Source of the DNA: Roseovarius sp.
GTDB taxonomy: Bacteria; Pseudomonadota; Alphaproteobacteria; Rhodobacterales; Rhodobacteraceae
Reading direction: 5' to 3'
Assembly (NCBI RefSeq): GCF_027019125.1
Contig: NZ_JALUXE010000002.1
Location: 186,001 to 250,000, forward strand
Length of the DNA: 64,000 nucleotides
Made by a program: the position numbers and the translations under genes. The notes under the pieces are model-generated. The model did not search any database. It was not told the origin of the DNA and saw only the letters and a list, made by a program, of their open reading frames with translations. Each line of letters begins with the position of its first letter. Positions within the stretch are counted from its first letter, which is position 1. This document shows positions 1 through 8,366 of this stretch, in pieces.

Positions 1-183
1 GGCCGGATCAAAGGTCAGGCCGAGATAGTTGTTGGTGCCCACAAGGATGGTCGGGCGGTTGCCGATCATCGCCTCTGTCGGCGACAGGATGCGGTCCATC
101 ACGATCCGGGTCGGATCAGCCTCTTCCGCGCCCAAGGCATCGCGCAGATGCGCCAATTCGGCAAAACGGTCTGCAATGCTCAT
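1..183 (-). CDS. spt: Alpha-oxoamine synthase, serine palmitoyltransferase-like (5' end only)
   Basis: Only the first 61 codons are in the window; the gene runs off the left edge. The visible part reads MSIADRFAEL and ends near NNYLGL, the N-terminal signature of PLP-dependent alpha-oxoamine synthases (serine palmitoyltransferase, KBL, BioF). The start codon overlaps the stop of the upstream acyl carrier protein gene (ATGA), so the two are translationally coupled. In this family the enzyme condenses an amino acid with an acyl thioester. Beside a dedicated ACP, an acyl-AMP ligase and an epimerase-like reductase, serine palmitoyltransferase of bacterial ceramide synthesis is the best reading. 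A different amino-acid specificity cannot be excluded without the catalytic lysine region. Confidence 0.75.
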   Translation of the reverse strand, partial: MSIADRFAELAHLRDALGAEEADPTRIVMDRILSPTEAMIGNRPTILVGTNNYLGLTFDPA

Positions 184-446
184 GCTTTTTTCTCCACAAG
201 CAGTTTGATCTGATCGGCAAGGTTCTGGACCGTTTCGACATTGGCCATCATGTTGAGCGGAAAACTCACGTCGAACGTGTCCTCCACCTCCATCAGCAGT
301 TCCATCATGTTGACGGAATCGAGGCTCATGTCGGCGACAAGGCTGGTTTCAGCGGTCAAGGCGCCGGATTTCACCGGAAATTTCGACAGACGCTCGAACA
401 GCACGTCGAGGATTTCCTGTTCAAGGTCTTGGGTGTCATGTGACAT
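180..446 (-). CDS. acpR: Dedicated acyl carrier protein of the ceramide locus
   Basis: An 88-residue acidic protein with the acyl carrier fold. The phosphopantetheine attachment serine is Ser44 in the motif MSLDSVNMMEL, so the usual DSL is DSV here. It is expected to carry a fatty acyl chain loaded by the acyl-AMP ligase three genes upstream and hand it to the alpha-oxoamine synthase. It overlaps the upstream reductase gene by 11 bp and the downstream synthase by 4 bp, which indicates one operon and balanced production. It is not the housekeeping AcpP, since that gene normally lies in the fab cluster. The role in sphingolipid synthesis is inferred from gene order matching Caulobacter spt-acpR-cerR-aasR. 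Confidence 0.8.
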   Translation of the reverse strand: MSHDTQDLEQEILDVLFERLSKFPVKSGALTAETSLVADMSLDSVNMMELLMEVEDTFDVSFPLNMMANVETVQNLADQIKLLVEKKA

Positions 447-1395
447 TGGTGATGCCCCTATCAGATTTCAACGGCGTTCCGCGCAGGATCGAGGATAGCC
501 CATTTTCCAGAGAAATCAGCGGTTGCCACCCGGTGTCGCGGCTGATTTCGGTGTTGTCGCACACCCAGTCGGGGTGGCGCAGTTCATTGACTTTGCCGGG
601 CGTGAGCATCGGGGGATACCCCAAGAGCTTGGACGCCAGCAGATTGATCGTGGCCACCGCCCGCAAGACGCCCCCCGGCAGTTTCACGCGCCAGCCGGCC
701 CCGCGCCCCGCAACCTGTTCGACAATGGTCGCGATCTCGTCCCAGCTGTAGCCTGCCTCATGCCCGTCGTGGAGTTCATAGGTAGCCTCTGCCGCGCTGT
801 CCAGAAGTTTGACGATGGCGCGCGCAAGGTCATCGACATGCAAGAGTGACGCCCGCGCACCGGGCACCCCCGGCAATGGCACGATGCCCCGCGCCATGGT
901 CTGAAGGAGTGGCACGAGTTCGCGGTCCTCGGGGCCGTAGATCGCAGGCGGGCGCAGTATGGCAGAGGTGAATTCCGCGCCCTGCGCCGCTTGCGCCAGC
1001 CGGTCTTCGCCCGCGCGTTTGCTGGCAGCATAGGGCGACAGATGCGGCTCGCGTGCCGCGAGCGAGGAAATGAGGATCACGCGCCGCACCCCAGCCGCCT
1101 GCCCGGCCTCTGCAACATGGGTTACGCCATCCGCGTTGACACCCAAGAAGTCCTTCAGGTCGCGTCCACGCACCTGCCCTGCAACATGAATGACCGCCTC
1201 GGCACCCGCCATCAGTTTGGCCAAAGCTGCCTTGTCAGACAGACCGCCCGTCACCGTATCCAGAAGAGGATGGGTGATCCCCAGCCCCTGACGGTGCACC
1301 AGCGCGCGCACCGGACGGTTCGCGTCCAGCAATTGCCCGATCAGGGCGCGCCCGACAAAGCCGGAGGCGCCCGTGACGGCCACGGGTCCGGTCAT
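436..1395 (-). CDS. cerR: NAD-dependent epimerase/dehydratase family reductase, CerR-like
   Basis: A 319-residue extended short-chain dehydrogenase. The N-terminal Rossmann motif VTGASGFVG is at residues 7-15 and the catalytic YAASK motif lies near residue 123. In Caulobacter the homologous position in the locus holds CerR, which reduces the 3-keto group of the oxidised ceramide or sphinganine intermediate. The start codon overlaps the stop of the acyl-AMP ligase gene (ATGA), and the 3' end overlaps the acyl carrier protein gene by 11 bp. By sequence alone it could be any epimerase-family sterol or sugar reductase; the specific role rests on its position between ACP and ligase genes. Confidence 0.72.
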   Translation of the reverse strand: MTGPVAVTGASGFVGRALIGQLLDANRPVRALVHRQGLGITHPLLDTVTGGLSDKAALAKLMAGAEAVIHVAGQVRGRDLKDFLGVNADGVTHVAEAGQAAGVRRVILISSLAAREPHLSPYAASKRAGEDRLAQAAQGAEFTSAILRPPAIYGPEDRELVPLLQTMARGIVPLPGVPGARASLLHVDDLARAIVKLLDSAAEATYELHDGHEAGYSWDEIATIVEQVAGRGAGWRVKLPGGVLRAVATINLLASKLLGYPPMLTPGKVNELRHPDWVCDNTEISRDTGWQPLISLENGLSSILRGTPLKSDRGITNVT

Positions 1396-3197
1396 GCGAT
1401 GTAACGGACCTGCTCAAACGGCTCTTCGACAGGGGTGTCGTTGGCCGCGTCCTGCTGTTGCAAGAGCTTGGCCGCATGACGCCGCCCCAGATAGTCGAGC
1501 CGTGCCCGCGCCCGTGCCAGTTTGCCCGACGAGGTGCGCGGCAAGGTGCGCGTCGGCACCAGTTCAACCACAACGTCGATGCCGAATTCCGAGCGCACGA
1601 GCGAGGCGATGTTCTTGACCAATGCGTCGCGCTTGGCTTGGTCACGTTCGCGGCATTGCACCACGAGCACCGCGGTTTCCTGTTGATCCACCTCGGAGGG
1701 CACCGAGAAGGCCGCGGCATCGGTGTAGTTCACACCGGGCTGCGTCTTGGCCAGATACTCCAGATCCTCGGGCCAGATGTTGCGCCCATGGATGATGATC
1801 ATGTCCTTGCGCCGTCCGGTGACAAACAGACGGCCATTGGCGAGATAGCCGATATCGCCGGTATCCAGCCAGCCATCCGCGCTCAGACATTCGCGGGTGA
1901 TCGCCTCTTCCTGAAAGTAGTGGCTCATCACACTGGGGCCACGCAGGTGGATGACACCGGCCTGACGCTCGGGCAGGTCGTTGCCATGCTCGTCTCGGAT
2001 CGAAATCTCGAAAGTCGGCAGCAGCGCACCGCAATCCACGTAACGGGCAACGCGGCGCTTGGATTTTTGCGCTTCTTCCGGGTCGAGCGGCGTGGCGATG
2101 CTGTCTTCCTGCATCGACTCGGCATCGACATAATCAATCTGCAACTCTTCATCGAGCCCTGCAAAGCTGATGCCCAGCGAACATTCGGCCATGCCGTAGG
2201 AAGGCAGGAACGCGGTCGATTTGAACCCGGACGGGGCCAGCGCATCGGCAAAGCGCTGAAGCGGCTCGGGATTGATCATTTCCGCCCCCACACAGGCCAC
2301 GCGCAAGGCGCTGAGGTCCCATTGCGCGGCATCGCTGGGACGCACGCGCATCGCGGCGAGGTCATAACCGAACGGCGGGCCAGAGGTGATCGTGGTGCGA
2401 TTGACCGACATCATTTCCAGCCACTTGCGCGGACGCATCGCGAAGTCTTGCGTGCCAAGGAAATCGACCGAGCGCTGTGTCGCCATCGGCATCATGATAA
2501 AGGCCACAAGGCCCATGTCATGATAGAACGGCAACCAGGATCCGAACCGGTCCTGATCGTTCATCTTGAGACCGTTGGTCGCCATGTCGTTGATGTTGGC
2601 CAGCACGGTGGTGTGGTCGATGACCACGCCGCGCGGAAAGCGCGTGCTGCCCGAGGTATATTGGATATAGGCGATGCTGTCCGGTGCCACCGTCGGCAAG
2701 GTCGCGCTGGAGGGGGCCAGCCGGTCGAAATCTTCGGGTGCGCCGACAAAGCTCAGCGTGAGGCCGCTGGTCGCCTCTTCCAGAAAGCTCATCCATTCCA
2801 CGGGGGCCATGGCCACCGCCGCGCCGCAATTCTCGATCAGGCCGCGCAGCTGCGCGACATAGCCTGCGTGGCCACCGATATGCATCGTGGCCGGCAGCGG
2901 CACCGGCACCAGCCCGGCATATTGGCACGCCCAGAAGAACCGCACGAAATGCGGCGAGGTTTCAGCCACAAGGCCAACCCGCGCGCCCGGCTCGAGACCA
3001 AGACCCATCAGGCGATGCGCGAGCGCGATCACCTCGGTCTGCAGATCGGCATAGGTGGAGGTTGCATAAAGCTCGCCGCGCGCATTGTAGAAGTTGACGC
3101 CCGTGTCGCCCTTGGCGGCATAGTCGAGCGCCTCGATCAACGTCGTGAACTCTCCGCGCCGCAACGCGAGACTGTGCGAACTGCCTGTCGCCTGCAT
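1392..3197 (-). CDS. aasR: Fatty acyl-AMP ligase / acyl-ACP synthetase, AasR-like
   Basis: A 601-residue adenylate-forming enzyme. The P-loop-like motif YTSGSTRFPRG and the later GWLDTGDIGYL and GRRKDMIIIHGRN motifs are all present, in the order of fatty acyl-AMP ligases. It should activate a fatty acid with ATP and load the small ACP encoded two genes downstream. The start at 3197 (MQATGSSHSLALRR) is chosen because an AAGGA sequence precedes it; upstream in-frame ATGs at 3248 and 3284 have no visible ribosome-binding site. It is the first gene of the putative ceramide operon. It could alternatively serve another lipid made by an oxoamine synthase. Confidence 0.78.
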   Translation of the reverse strand: MQATGSSHSLALRRGEFTTLIEALDYAAKGDTGVNFYNARGELYATSTYADLQTEVIALAHRLMGLGLEPGARVGLVAETSPHFVRFFWACQYAGLVPVPLPATMHIGGHAGYVAQLRGLIENCGAAVAMAPVEWMSFLEEATSGLTLSFVGAPEDFDRLAPSSATLPTVAPDSIAYIQYTSGSTRFPRGVVIDHTTVLANINDMATNGLKMNDQDRFGSWLPFYHDMGLVAFIMMPMATQRSVDFLGTQDFAMRPRKWLEMMSVNRTTITSGPPFGYDLAAMRVRPSDAAQWDLSALRVACVGAEMINPEPLQRFADALAPSGFKSTAFLPSYGMAECSLGISFAGLDEELQIDYVDAESMQEDSIATPLDPEEAQKSKRRVARYVDCGALLPTFEISIRDEHGNDLPERQAGVIHLRGPSVMSHYFQEEAITRECLSADGWLDTGDIGYLANGRLFVTGRRKDMIIIHGRNIWPEDLEYLAKTQPGVNYTDAAAFSVPSEVDQQETAVLVVQCRERDQAKRDALVKNIASLVRSEFGIDVVVELVPTRTLPRTSSGKLARARARLDYLGRRHAAKLLQQQDAANDTPVEEPFEQVRYIA

Positions 3198-4026
3198 CCC
3201 ATTTTTCCTTGTTTCGCTTCCGACTGCTGTCGGTTTGCCCTTTTCCATACCAAGTATATGGCATTTGGCGGCCTGATGGCACAAGCTGGCGTTTCAGGTC
3301 AAGGACTTGGCCCATCGACGGAATGCCCCGCAAAGGCGCTCTGGACTGGCCCAAACGCCCTCGGCACGCAGCAATCGCGGGCTCATGGTGACCGGGGTAG
3401 TGGCCATAATCTTGCCTTTGTTCAGGTGCAGGTTCGGCAAGAGACGTGGTGGCAATCCGTGGCGCATGTTGCGCGCCGCGTTGTTGTGGTCTTGTTTCAG
3501 ACGCGGATTGCATTCGGCGTGCGATGCAGGCGCGATCCGGCATGAACACTCGCAGCCGGGTTCAAGATTATTCTTTTGATAACAATGGTATGTGGAGCAT
3601 TTCTACAATGAACACGTCACATGCCCGCGCGCCACGTCCGGCCCCATTCCCCTATTGCCCGACCCTCGGAGGCTCTGATATTCCGACATCAGGGCCAGCC
3701 GCCCTGCCCTAGCCCTTGGCCCCCGGACCGCCCCTCAGCCTGGGACGCAGCCACGCCCTGTCGTGATGGCCTGCGCGGGCCTTGCAAAACGACGTGAACC
3801 TCGCCCGAAACACGGAAAAAGGCGATCGGCAACAACTTGCCCCTGATGTCACATTTGGTTTCCAAGTCGTAACATCTTCACAAGATACAGCATCTGGGCG
3901 TCGCGTAGCGCCCCGCGTGCAGTCGATCACCGGGCACATGCCCCGTCTTCGAAACCAAGCAATCGGCCTACTGCATGGCCATGACGGCAGGCGCAGTTTC
4001 TGTCATACGAATTACGGAATGATCTG
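3198..4026. other. Gene-free region upstream of the ceramide operon
   Basis: About 830 bp with no reading frame that looks like a protein. It must contain the promoter of the leftward ceramide operon, but no convincing -35/-10 pair was found. It ends at the 13-bp copy of the tRNA-Ser 3' end, so it may be the ancestral sequence that once lay next to the tRNA gene. Confidence 0.5.
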
Positions 4027-4039
4027 TGGCGGAGCGGGA
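4027..4039. repeat. attL-like direct repeat of the tRNA-Ser(GGA) 3' end
   Basis: Thirteen bases, TGGCGGAGCGGGA, are identical and in the same orientation to 12961-12973, which is the CCA end and 3' acceptor strand of the tRNA-Ser gene. The match continues as GG after one mismatch. The repeat starts exactly at the tRNA's terminal CCA, as expected for an integrase attachment site. The DNA in between lies downstream of the tRNA 3' end, which is the expected side for such an insertion. No integrase gene is visible. Confidence 0.6.
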
Positions 4040-4133
4040 TGGGCCTGACGTCCAACCTTCTCCAGCGCAAGTGCTTGAAATGTATGGCAACACGGCGGGT
4101 GAAGCTGGTTCAGTTGATATCGCCGGATGAATG

Positions 4134-4167
4134 GCGGGGGCGCCCCGGCGAACCGAGGCGCCCCCGC
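4134..4167 (-). terminator. Hairpin terminator candidate after the aldo/keto reductase
   Basis: An 11-bp perfect stem (GCGGGGGCGCC pairing with GGCGCCCCCGC) with a 12-nt loop lies 10 bp past the end of the leftward aldo/keto reductase gene. There is no clear U-run after it, so it may act only as a stabilising or partial terminator. Confidence 0.55.
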
Positions 4168-4176
4168 ACGTCATTA

Positions 4177-5037
4177 TTATGCAGCGCCGCTGTAGACGGG
4201 GAAAACGCTTGCATCGCCGTAGTCCCGCGCATCGATGACCTTCAGCGCATCCATGTCCGCTTCGGCAATCTCGAAGTCCACGTCGGCATTGGACTTCATG
4301 TGTGCCGGGTTGGCGGTCTTCGGCAGCGCGAGCAGACCTAGCTGCAGGACGTAGCGGATGCAGAGTTGCGGGACGCTCACCCCGTACTTCGCGGCGATCT
4401 CGCCGATTTCGACGTTCTGAAGGATCTTGCCGTGGCCGATTGGCGAGTAGGCCTCGACCAGCATGCCCTTGCTCTTGGCGTAGTCGATCAACTCGAAGGG
4501 CGTGTTGCCGACATGGGCTAGCACCTGGTTGATCATCGGCGCCACGCGCGCGTTGTCGATCAGATTGTCGAGATCTTCCTTCTGGAAGTTCGACACGCCA
4601 ATCGCGCGCACCTTGCCGACATGAAGCGCATTTTCCATGGCCTTCCAGGCCGCGAGGTTGCCCTCAAAGAACCGGTCGTCGTCACCGAAGCGATCCCATG
4701 GCTGCGGGCTATGGATGATGAGAAGATCGACGTAGTCGAGGCCGAGCGTTTCGAGCGAACCGTTGATCGCGGCCTTCGCGCCCTCGTAATCCTTGATGCC
4801 AGCGTCGAGCTTCGTCTGGACGAAGAGGTCCTTGCGGTCGACGCCGCAGCCACGGATGCCTTCGCCAACGCCGCGCTCGTTGCCATAGGCTTGCGCGGTG
4901 TCGATGTGACGGTAGCCGATCTCGACGGCTGCCTTGACCGCATCTGCCACCTTGTCATCGTCGATCATCCAGGTGCCGAGCGCCAGCTTCGGGATCTCGA
5001 CGCCGTTTGGTAGGGTTTGTGTCTCTTGCAGCACCAT
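4177..5037 (-). CDS. Aldo/keto reductase (2,5-diketo-D-gluconate reductase type)
   Basis: A 286-residue NADPH-dependent aldo/keto reductase of the AKR5-like group. The catalytic tetrad is visible as Asp46 and Tyr51 (GYRHIDTAQAYGNE), Lys76 (VQTKLD) and His109 (LLIIHSP). The start at 5037 (MVLQETQTLPNG) is preceded by a GGAAG sequence; an upstream in-frame ATG at 5064 lacks one. It should reduce aldehydes or ketones to alcohols in the cytoplasm. It is the leftmost gene of the tRNA-bounded accessory region and is intact, unlike several of its neighbours. The actual substrate cannot be told from sequence. Confidence 0.88.
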   Translation of the reverse strand: MVLQETQTLPNGVEIPKLALGTWMIDDDKVADAVKAAVEIGYRHIDTAQAYGNERGVGEGIRGCGVDRKDLFVQTKLDAGIKDYEGAKAAINGSLETLGLDYVDLLIIHSPQPWDRFGDDDRFFEGNLAAWKAMENALHVGKVRAIGVSNFQKEDLDNLIDNARVAPMINQVLAHVGNTPFELIDYAKSKGMLVEAYSPIGHGKILQNVEIGEIAAKYGVSVPQLCIRYVLQLGLLALPKTANPAHMKSNADVDFEIAEADMDALKVIDARDYGDASVFPVYSGAA

Positions 5038-5224
5038 TGAGTACTTCCGTTCTTGCGCGGCCACCCCCGGGCGGCTTCTGTTTTCCGTCGGCCCGCGTGG
5101 GACGCTGGGCCTGCCCCTCGTATCTGGACTAATTGAGCGGCTCGGATAATCGGTTCAGCTGTAATGCCATTCATGAGCGCTGTTCATGGGCCTCTGGAGA
5201 GGCGGCTTCCTTTGGCTTACCCTT

Positions 5225-5929
5225 TCAGAACGCGTCCAGAAGCGCGCCCATGATGGAGGTTGCGATTGTCGCAAAGCCACCGTCGATAAGAACAAGACGG
5301 GAGGACCGCCCGTCGACGAAGTTCGTCATCCAGATCCACGGCGCGACGAAGAACAGGCCCACTCCCATGCCGGCCACCGGGCCGAGCGGAACATTCGACG
5401 GCAGACTGATCGTCACGACCAGGACGTCGCCGCGGCGCGCAAGGTTTTCGCCGTCATAGATCGCGCAGGAACCGCTGCCGCTGGTCCAGCCGCCGCCATG
5501 CAGCCAGACCATCACGGGCAGGCTGCCGTCCGCGCCGTCCGGTGCCCAGACGTTCAGAGCGAGGCAGTCGTCGCCCGCCTGAACATAGGCCGGCGGGTCG
5601 AAGGTTGGCGTCACCGGCGTGCCGCCCGTGAGGTCGGCGGCCTGCTGGGGCGCGCTGTCCACATAGCGCGGTTCGGTCCAGGGAACGACGGGTTGCGGCG
5701 GGGCGAAGCGGTTCGCGCCAGAGATGCTCTGGGCATAGGGAATTCCGAGGAAGCGGTTGACCGGCCCGAAGTTCTCGCCGCGAACGGGACCTGCTGCTGT
5801 CTCCACTACCGGAGCGCCGCCGCTCTGTGCCCTCAGCGGAAGCGACCAAGCAACGAAGGTCGCGCCACCGCCAGCGAGCACGGATCGGCGCGTGGGATAA
5901 ACGGGATGCAAGTAGGAAGCCATTGTCAA
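5225..5929 (-). pseudogene. Chimeric remnant: type-B carboxylesterase N-terminus joined to DUF1761 C-terminus
   Basis: The frame begins as a secreted type-B carboxylesterase: a twin-arginine-like signal (PTRRSVLAGGG), then AGPVRGE, GIPYAQ, CLALNVWAP and the oxyanion-hole motif WLHGGGW. It breaks off after DVLVVTI, where esterases continue towards the GESAGA nucleophile. From about 5405 leftwards the frame continues with a hydrophobic segment (MGVGLFFVAPWIWM) ending in IMGALLDAF, which resembles the end of DUF1761 membrane proteins. The catalytic Ser, Glu and His of the esterase are absent. The simplest reading is a deletion that fused two unrelated genes in frame. A functional product is unlikely. 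Confidence 0.75.
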
Positions 5930-5985
5930 ATCAGCACTTTGAGGGCCCCGGTTCGGACGTTTCGGTACTGCGGGCGGAAGCGATA

Positions 5986-6444
5986 TCAGTCAGCCATTTC
6001 GATGCGCGCCGGAAAGGCTCCGTCCTGAAGCAGCGCATCGATGGGTCCGTCGAATGCTCCAAGCCGGACCAGACCGCGTGACTCCTGGAACGGCTTGTAG
6101 AAGATCGCGAGGTTCCCCCAGGGCGCATAAAGCGTGATGTCGCCCGTTTCCGGTTTGTAGCTTGGGGGTGCATCGGAGGTGTCGAGCTTACGCGGCAGGT
6201 CCGCCACCTTCTCGATGCCGTGGTAATCCCTGAGGCTCAGGTCGAGCGGCAGCATCGCCGCGAAATCCCGTCCGGCGGTCGTGTCGTCGAGTGTCGCCGG
6301 CAGCACCGCATCACCCAAGATCACATGGATTCTCATCATTGTGCCCTCGTTTCCCGTTTCTTCGGCCAAAGCGCCTGATGCCAGACAGAAAAAAGGAAGA
6401 AACGCTGCTGCCGTTGCCATTCGCAAAAAACCGGGCGCCGCCAT
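5986..6444 (-). CDS. Secreted cyclophilin-like fold protein
   Basis: A 152-residue protein with a Sec signal peptide (MATAAAFLPFFCLASGALA, cleaved near residue 27). The mature part has the pattern of the cyclophilin-like fold family seen in small bacterial proteins: the central TAGRDFAAMLPLDLSLRDYHG, GDITLYAPWGNLAIFYK, and LVRLGAFDG near the C-terminus. The biochemical role of this family is not established. Such genes often sit beside aldo/keto reductases, zinc alcohol dehydrogenases and CMD proteins, as here. It is probably cotranscribed with the leftward genes of the accessory region. Confidence 0.75.
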   Translation of the reverse strand: MAAPGFLRMATAAAFLPFFCLASGALAEETGNEGTMMRIHVILGDAVLPATLDDTTAGRDFAAMLPLDLSLRDYHGIEKVADLPRKLDTSDAPPSYKPETGDITLYAPWGNLAIFYKPFQESRGLVRLGAFDGPIDALLQDGAFPARIEMAD

Positions 6445-6543
6445 CCTGATCTTCCCTTCTTCTTCTCATCCGCAATGTGGGTACTCGCCTCCGACGGAAT
6501 TATAGTCGAAAACACGCGACCACTCATGAACCAAGCTCACCAA

Positions 6544-7585
6544 TCAGGCGCTCGTCATGTCGATGACATAACGATAACGCGCCTCCTTGTTCACCACGCG
6601 CGAGAAGGCATCAGTGATCTGATCCAGCGTGATCAGTTCATAAGTCGCAGCGATCCCGTGGTCTGCCGCGAAGTCGATCACCGCCTGAGTCTCGGCGATG
6701 CCGCCGGTCACCGAGCCAGCGAGGCTTTGCCGGCCGAAGCCCATCAGCATTCCGTGCGCCCCCTCCACCGGAAAGAGCGCGCCCACGTTCACGAGTGTCT
6801 TGTCAAGCTTCAGGAGGTTGAGGAAAGGCTGCATCGGATAGGCGACAGGCACGGTCGAGAGCATCAGGTCGAAGCTGGCACGGTTGCGCGTCATCGCGTC
6901 GTCGTCGGACCAGAGATATGCCTCGGCCGCCCCGAATGTGCGCGCGTCCTCGAGCTTTTCCTCCGAGGTCGTGAAGACGACCACTTCGGCGTCCCTTGCA
7001 GCAGCAAGCTTGACGGCAAGGTGGCCGAGGCCGCCCATCCCGACAACGCCGTAGCGCTGCCCCGGCTGCAGGTTCCAGTGGTTGATCGGCGAGAACGTCG
7101 TAATCCCGGCGCAGAGCAGCGGCGCGAAGCCCGCCAGATCGACGCCGGGCGGGATGCGCAGGGCGAAGTCCTCGCTCACCAAAATCCGCTTAGAGTAGCC
7201 GCCATAGGTCACGCCACCCGAGATCGGGTCGGGCGAGTTGTAAGTGAAGGTCGTGCCGTTCAGGCAGTTCTGCTCGCGGTCCGCGTGGCAGTTCGGGCAC
7301 ACGCCGCAGCTGTCGACCATGGTGCCAACGCCCGCGATGTCACCCTCACGGAACTTGATGACCTCTGACCCGACGCCAATGACCCGGCCGACCATCTCGT
7401 GCCTAGGCACGAGCGGTAAGGTCGGCATGCCCCAGTCGCCCTTGAAGGTGTGGATGTCGGAATGGCAGATCGAGCTGTACATGATCTCGACCACGACATC
7501 CTTTGGGCCGGCCTCGCGGCCTCGCGCTGCGTAATGGTGTGAGGTGCAAAGCCGCCGCGGGTGTCGAAAGTGGCCCAGGCCTGAC
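6544..7585 (-). pseudogene. Zinc-dependent alcohol dehydrogenase (CAD/YahK family), frameshifted and missing its start
   Basis: The main frame matches NADP-dependent cinnamyl-alcohol/aldehyde reductases: CHSDIHT with the catalytic zinc cysteine, GHE-like PRHEMVG, the structural zinc cysteines CGVCPNCHADREQNC, and the Rossmann motif GMGGLGHLAVK. The N-terminal strand (AWATFDTRGGFAPHTITQRE) lies in another frame. The two frames are separated by a perfect 8-bp tandem duplication at 7510-7525, and removing one copy restores the family sequence QREAGPKDVVVEI. No start codon precedes AWATF, because the gene runs directly into a truncated sugar dehydrogenase near 7581. A shortened product starting at an internal Met is possible but would lack the first strands. 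Confidence 0.8.
7510..7525. repeat. 8-bp tandem duplication causing the alcohol dehydrogenase frameshift
   Basis: Two adjacent perfect copies of GGCCTCGC lie in the plus strand. The extra copy shifts the frame of the leftward alcohol dehydrogenase by 8 nt, and deleting one copy in the mind restores a continuous family-like protein sequence. The pattern fits replication slippage. Confidence 0.8.
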
Positions 7586-8276
7586 CCGCACAAACCGCGT
7601 TATCGAGGTGGAGCTCGACGGCGACGCCTGGCGCGAGACGCGGGTTCTGATCGATGGCATTCCGGGTCATCCGCTCTACAATGGCGGACGGGTCGCCTTC
7701 GGGCCGGACGGCATGCTCTACGTCACCACGGGCTGGACCGAGAGCCGCGCGCGACCTCAGGATCTGGAGAGCCTTGCCGGCAAGATCCTACGGGTCACGC
7801 CGGATGGCGCCGTTCCGGCGGACAATCCGTTCCCCGGATCGCCCGTCTGGTCTCTTGGACATCGCAATCCGCAAGGACTTGCCTGGGACAGCGCAGGTCG
7901 GCTCTTCGCGGCCGAGCACGGCCGGTCCGGCCACGACGAGGTCAACCTGATCGAGCCGGGCGCGAATTACGGCTGGCCGATCATTCAGGGAGACGAAACG
8001 ACCGATGGCATGCGGACGCCACTGACACATTCAGGAAGCGACACCTGGGCGCCATCGGGGCTTGCGTGGAGAGGTGACGATCTGCTTCTCGCCGGACTCC
8101 GGGCAGAGGGCGTTCTCTCCGTCAGTCTCGACGGTGCCGTCTCGACCTATCATCCGACCGGCGAGCGTATTCGCGACGTGCTGGTGGTCGGCGACGATGT
8201 CTATGTCATCACGACAAACCGCTCACCACGCCGCGACGGCGACTCGGACGACCGGCTGATCCGTCTCGGATCGTGA
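7581..8276 (+). pseudogene. PQQ-dependent sugar dehydrogenase (GSDH family), C-terminal remnant
   Basis: About 230 residues match the C-terminal half of the soluble glucose/sorbosone dehydrogenase beta-propeller: NGGRVAFGPDGMLYVTTG, SLAGKILRVTPDG, SLGHRNPQGLAWD, EHGRSGHDEVNLI and GANYGWP. The N-terminal half, including the signal peptide and first propeller blades, is missing. Family similarity starts abruptly near 7581 (LTRTNRVIEVEL), exactly where the divergent alcohol dehydrogenase loses its own 5' end. An open frame continues upstream to 7503, but that part is antisense to the dehydrogenase and unlike the family. It is most likely non-functional. Confidence 0.75.
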
Positions 8277-8366
8277 CGGCATAATCGGTGGACTTCATGA
8301 GCTACTCTCATGTATCTTAAGAGTGGCCTCTCAACGACCACCGAGAGGCAGATCGAGGCCACCCTC

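Noticed and set aside
1458-3545. Long open frame on the plus strand, opposite the acyl-AMP ligase
   Set aside because: It mirrors the codon pattern of the ligase gene, has no recognisable protein motif, and is a high-GC antisense artefact.
3580-3620. AT-richer patch upstream of the ceramide operon, considered as a promoter
   Set aside because: No -35/-10 pair with acceptable spacing was clear, and the start of transcription is unknown.
7503-7580. Upstream extension of the sugar dehydrogenase frame to an apparent start at 7503
   Set aside because: That stretch is the antisense of the alcohol dehydrogenase N-terminus and has no similarity to the sugar dehydrogenase family.
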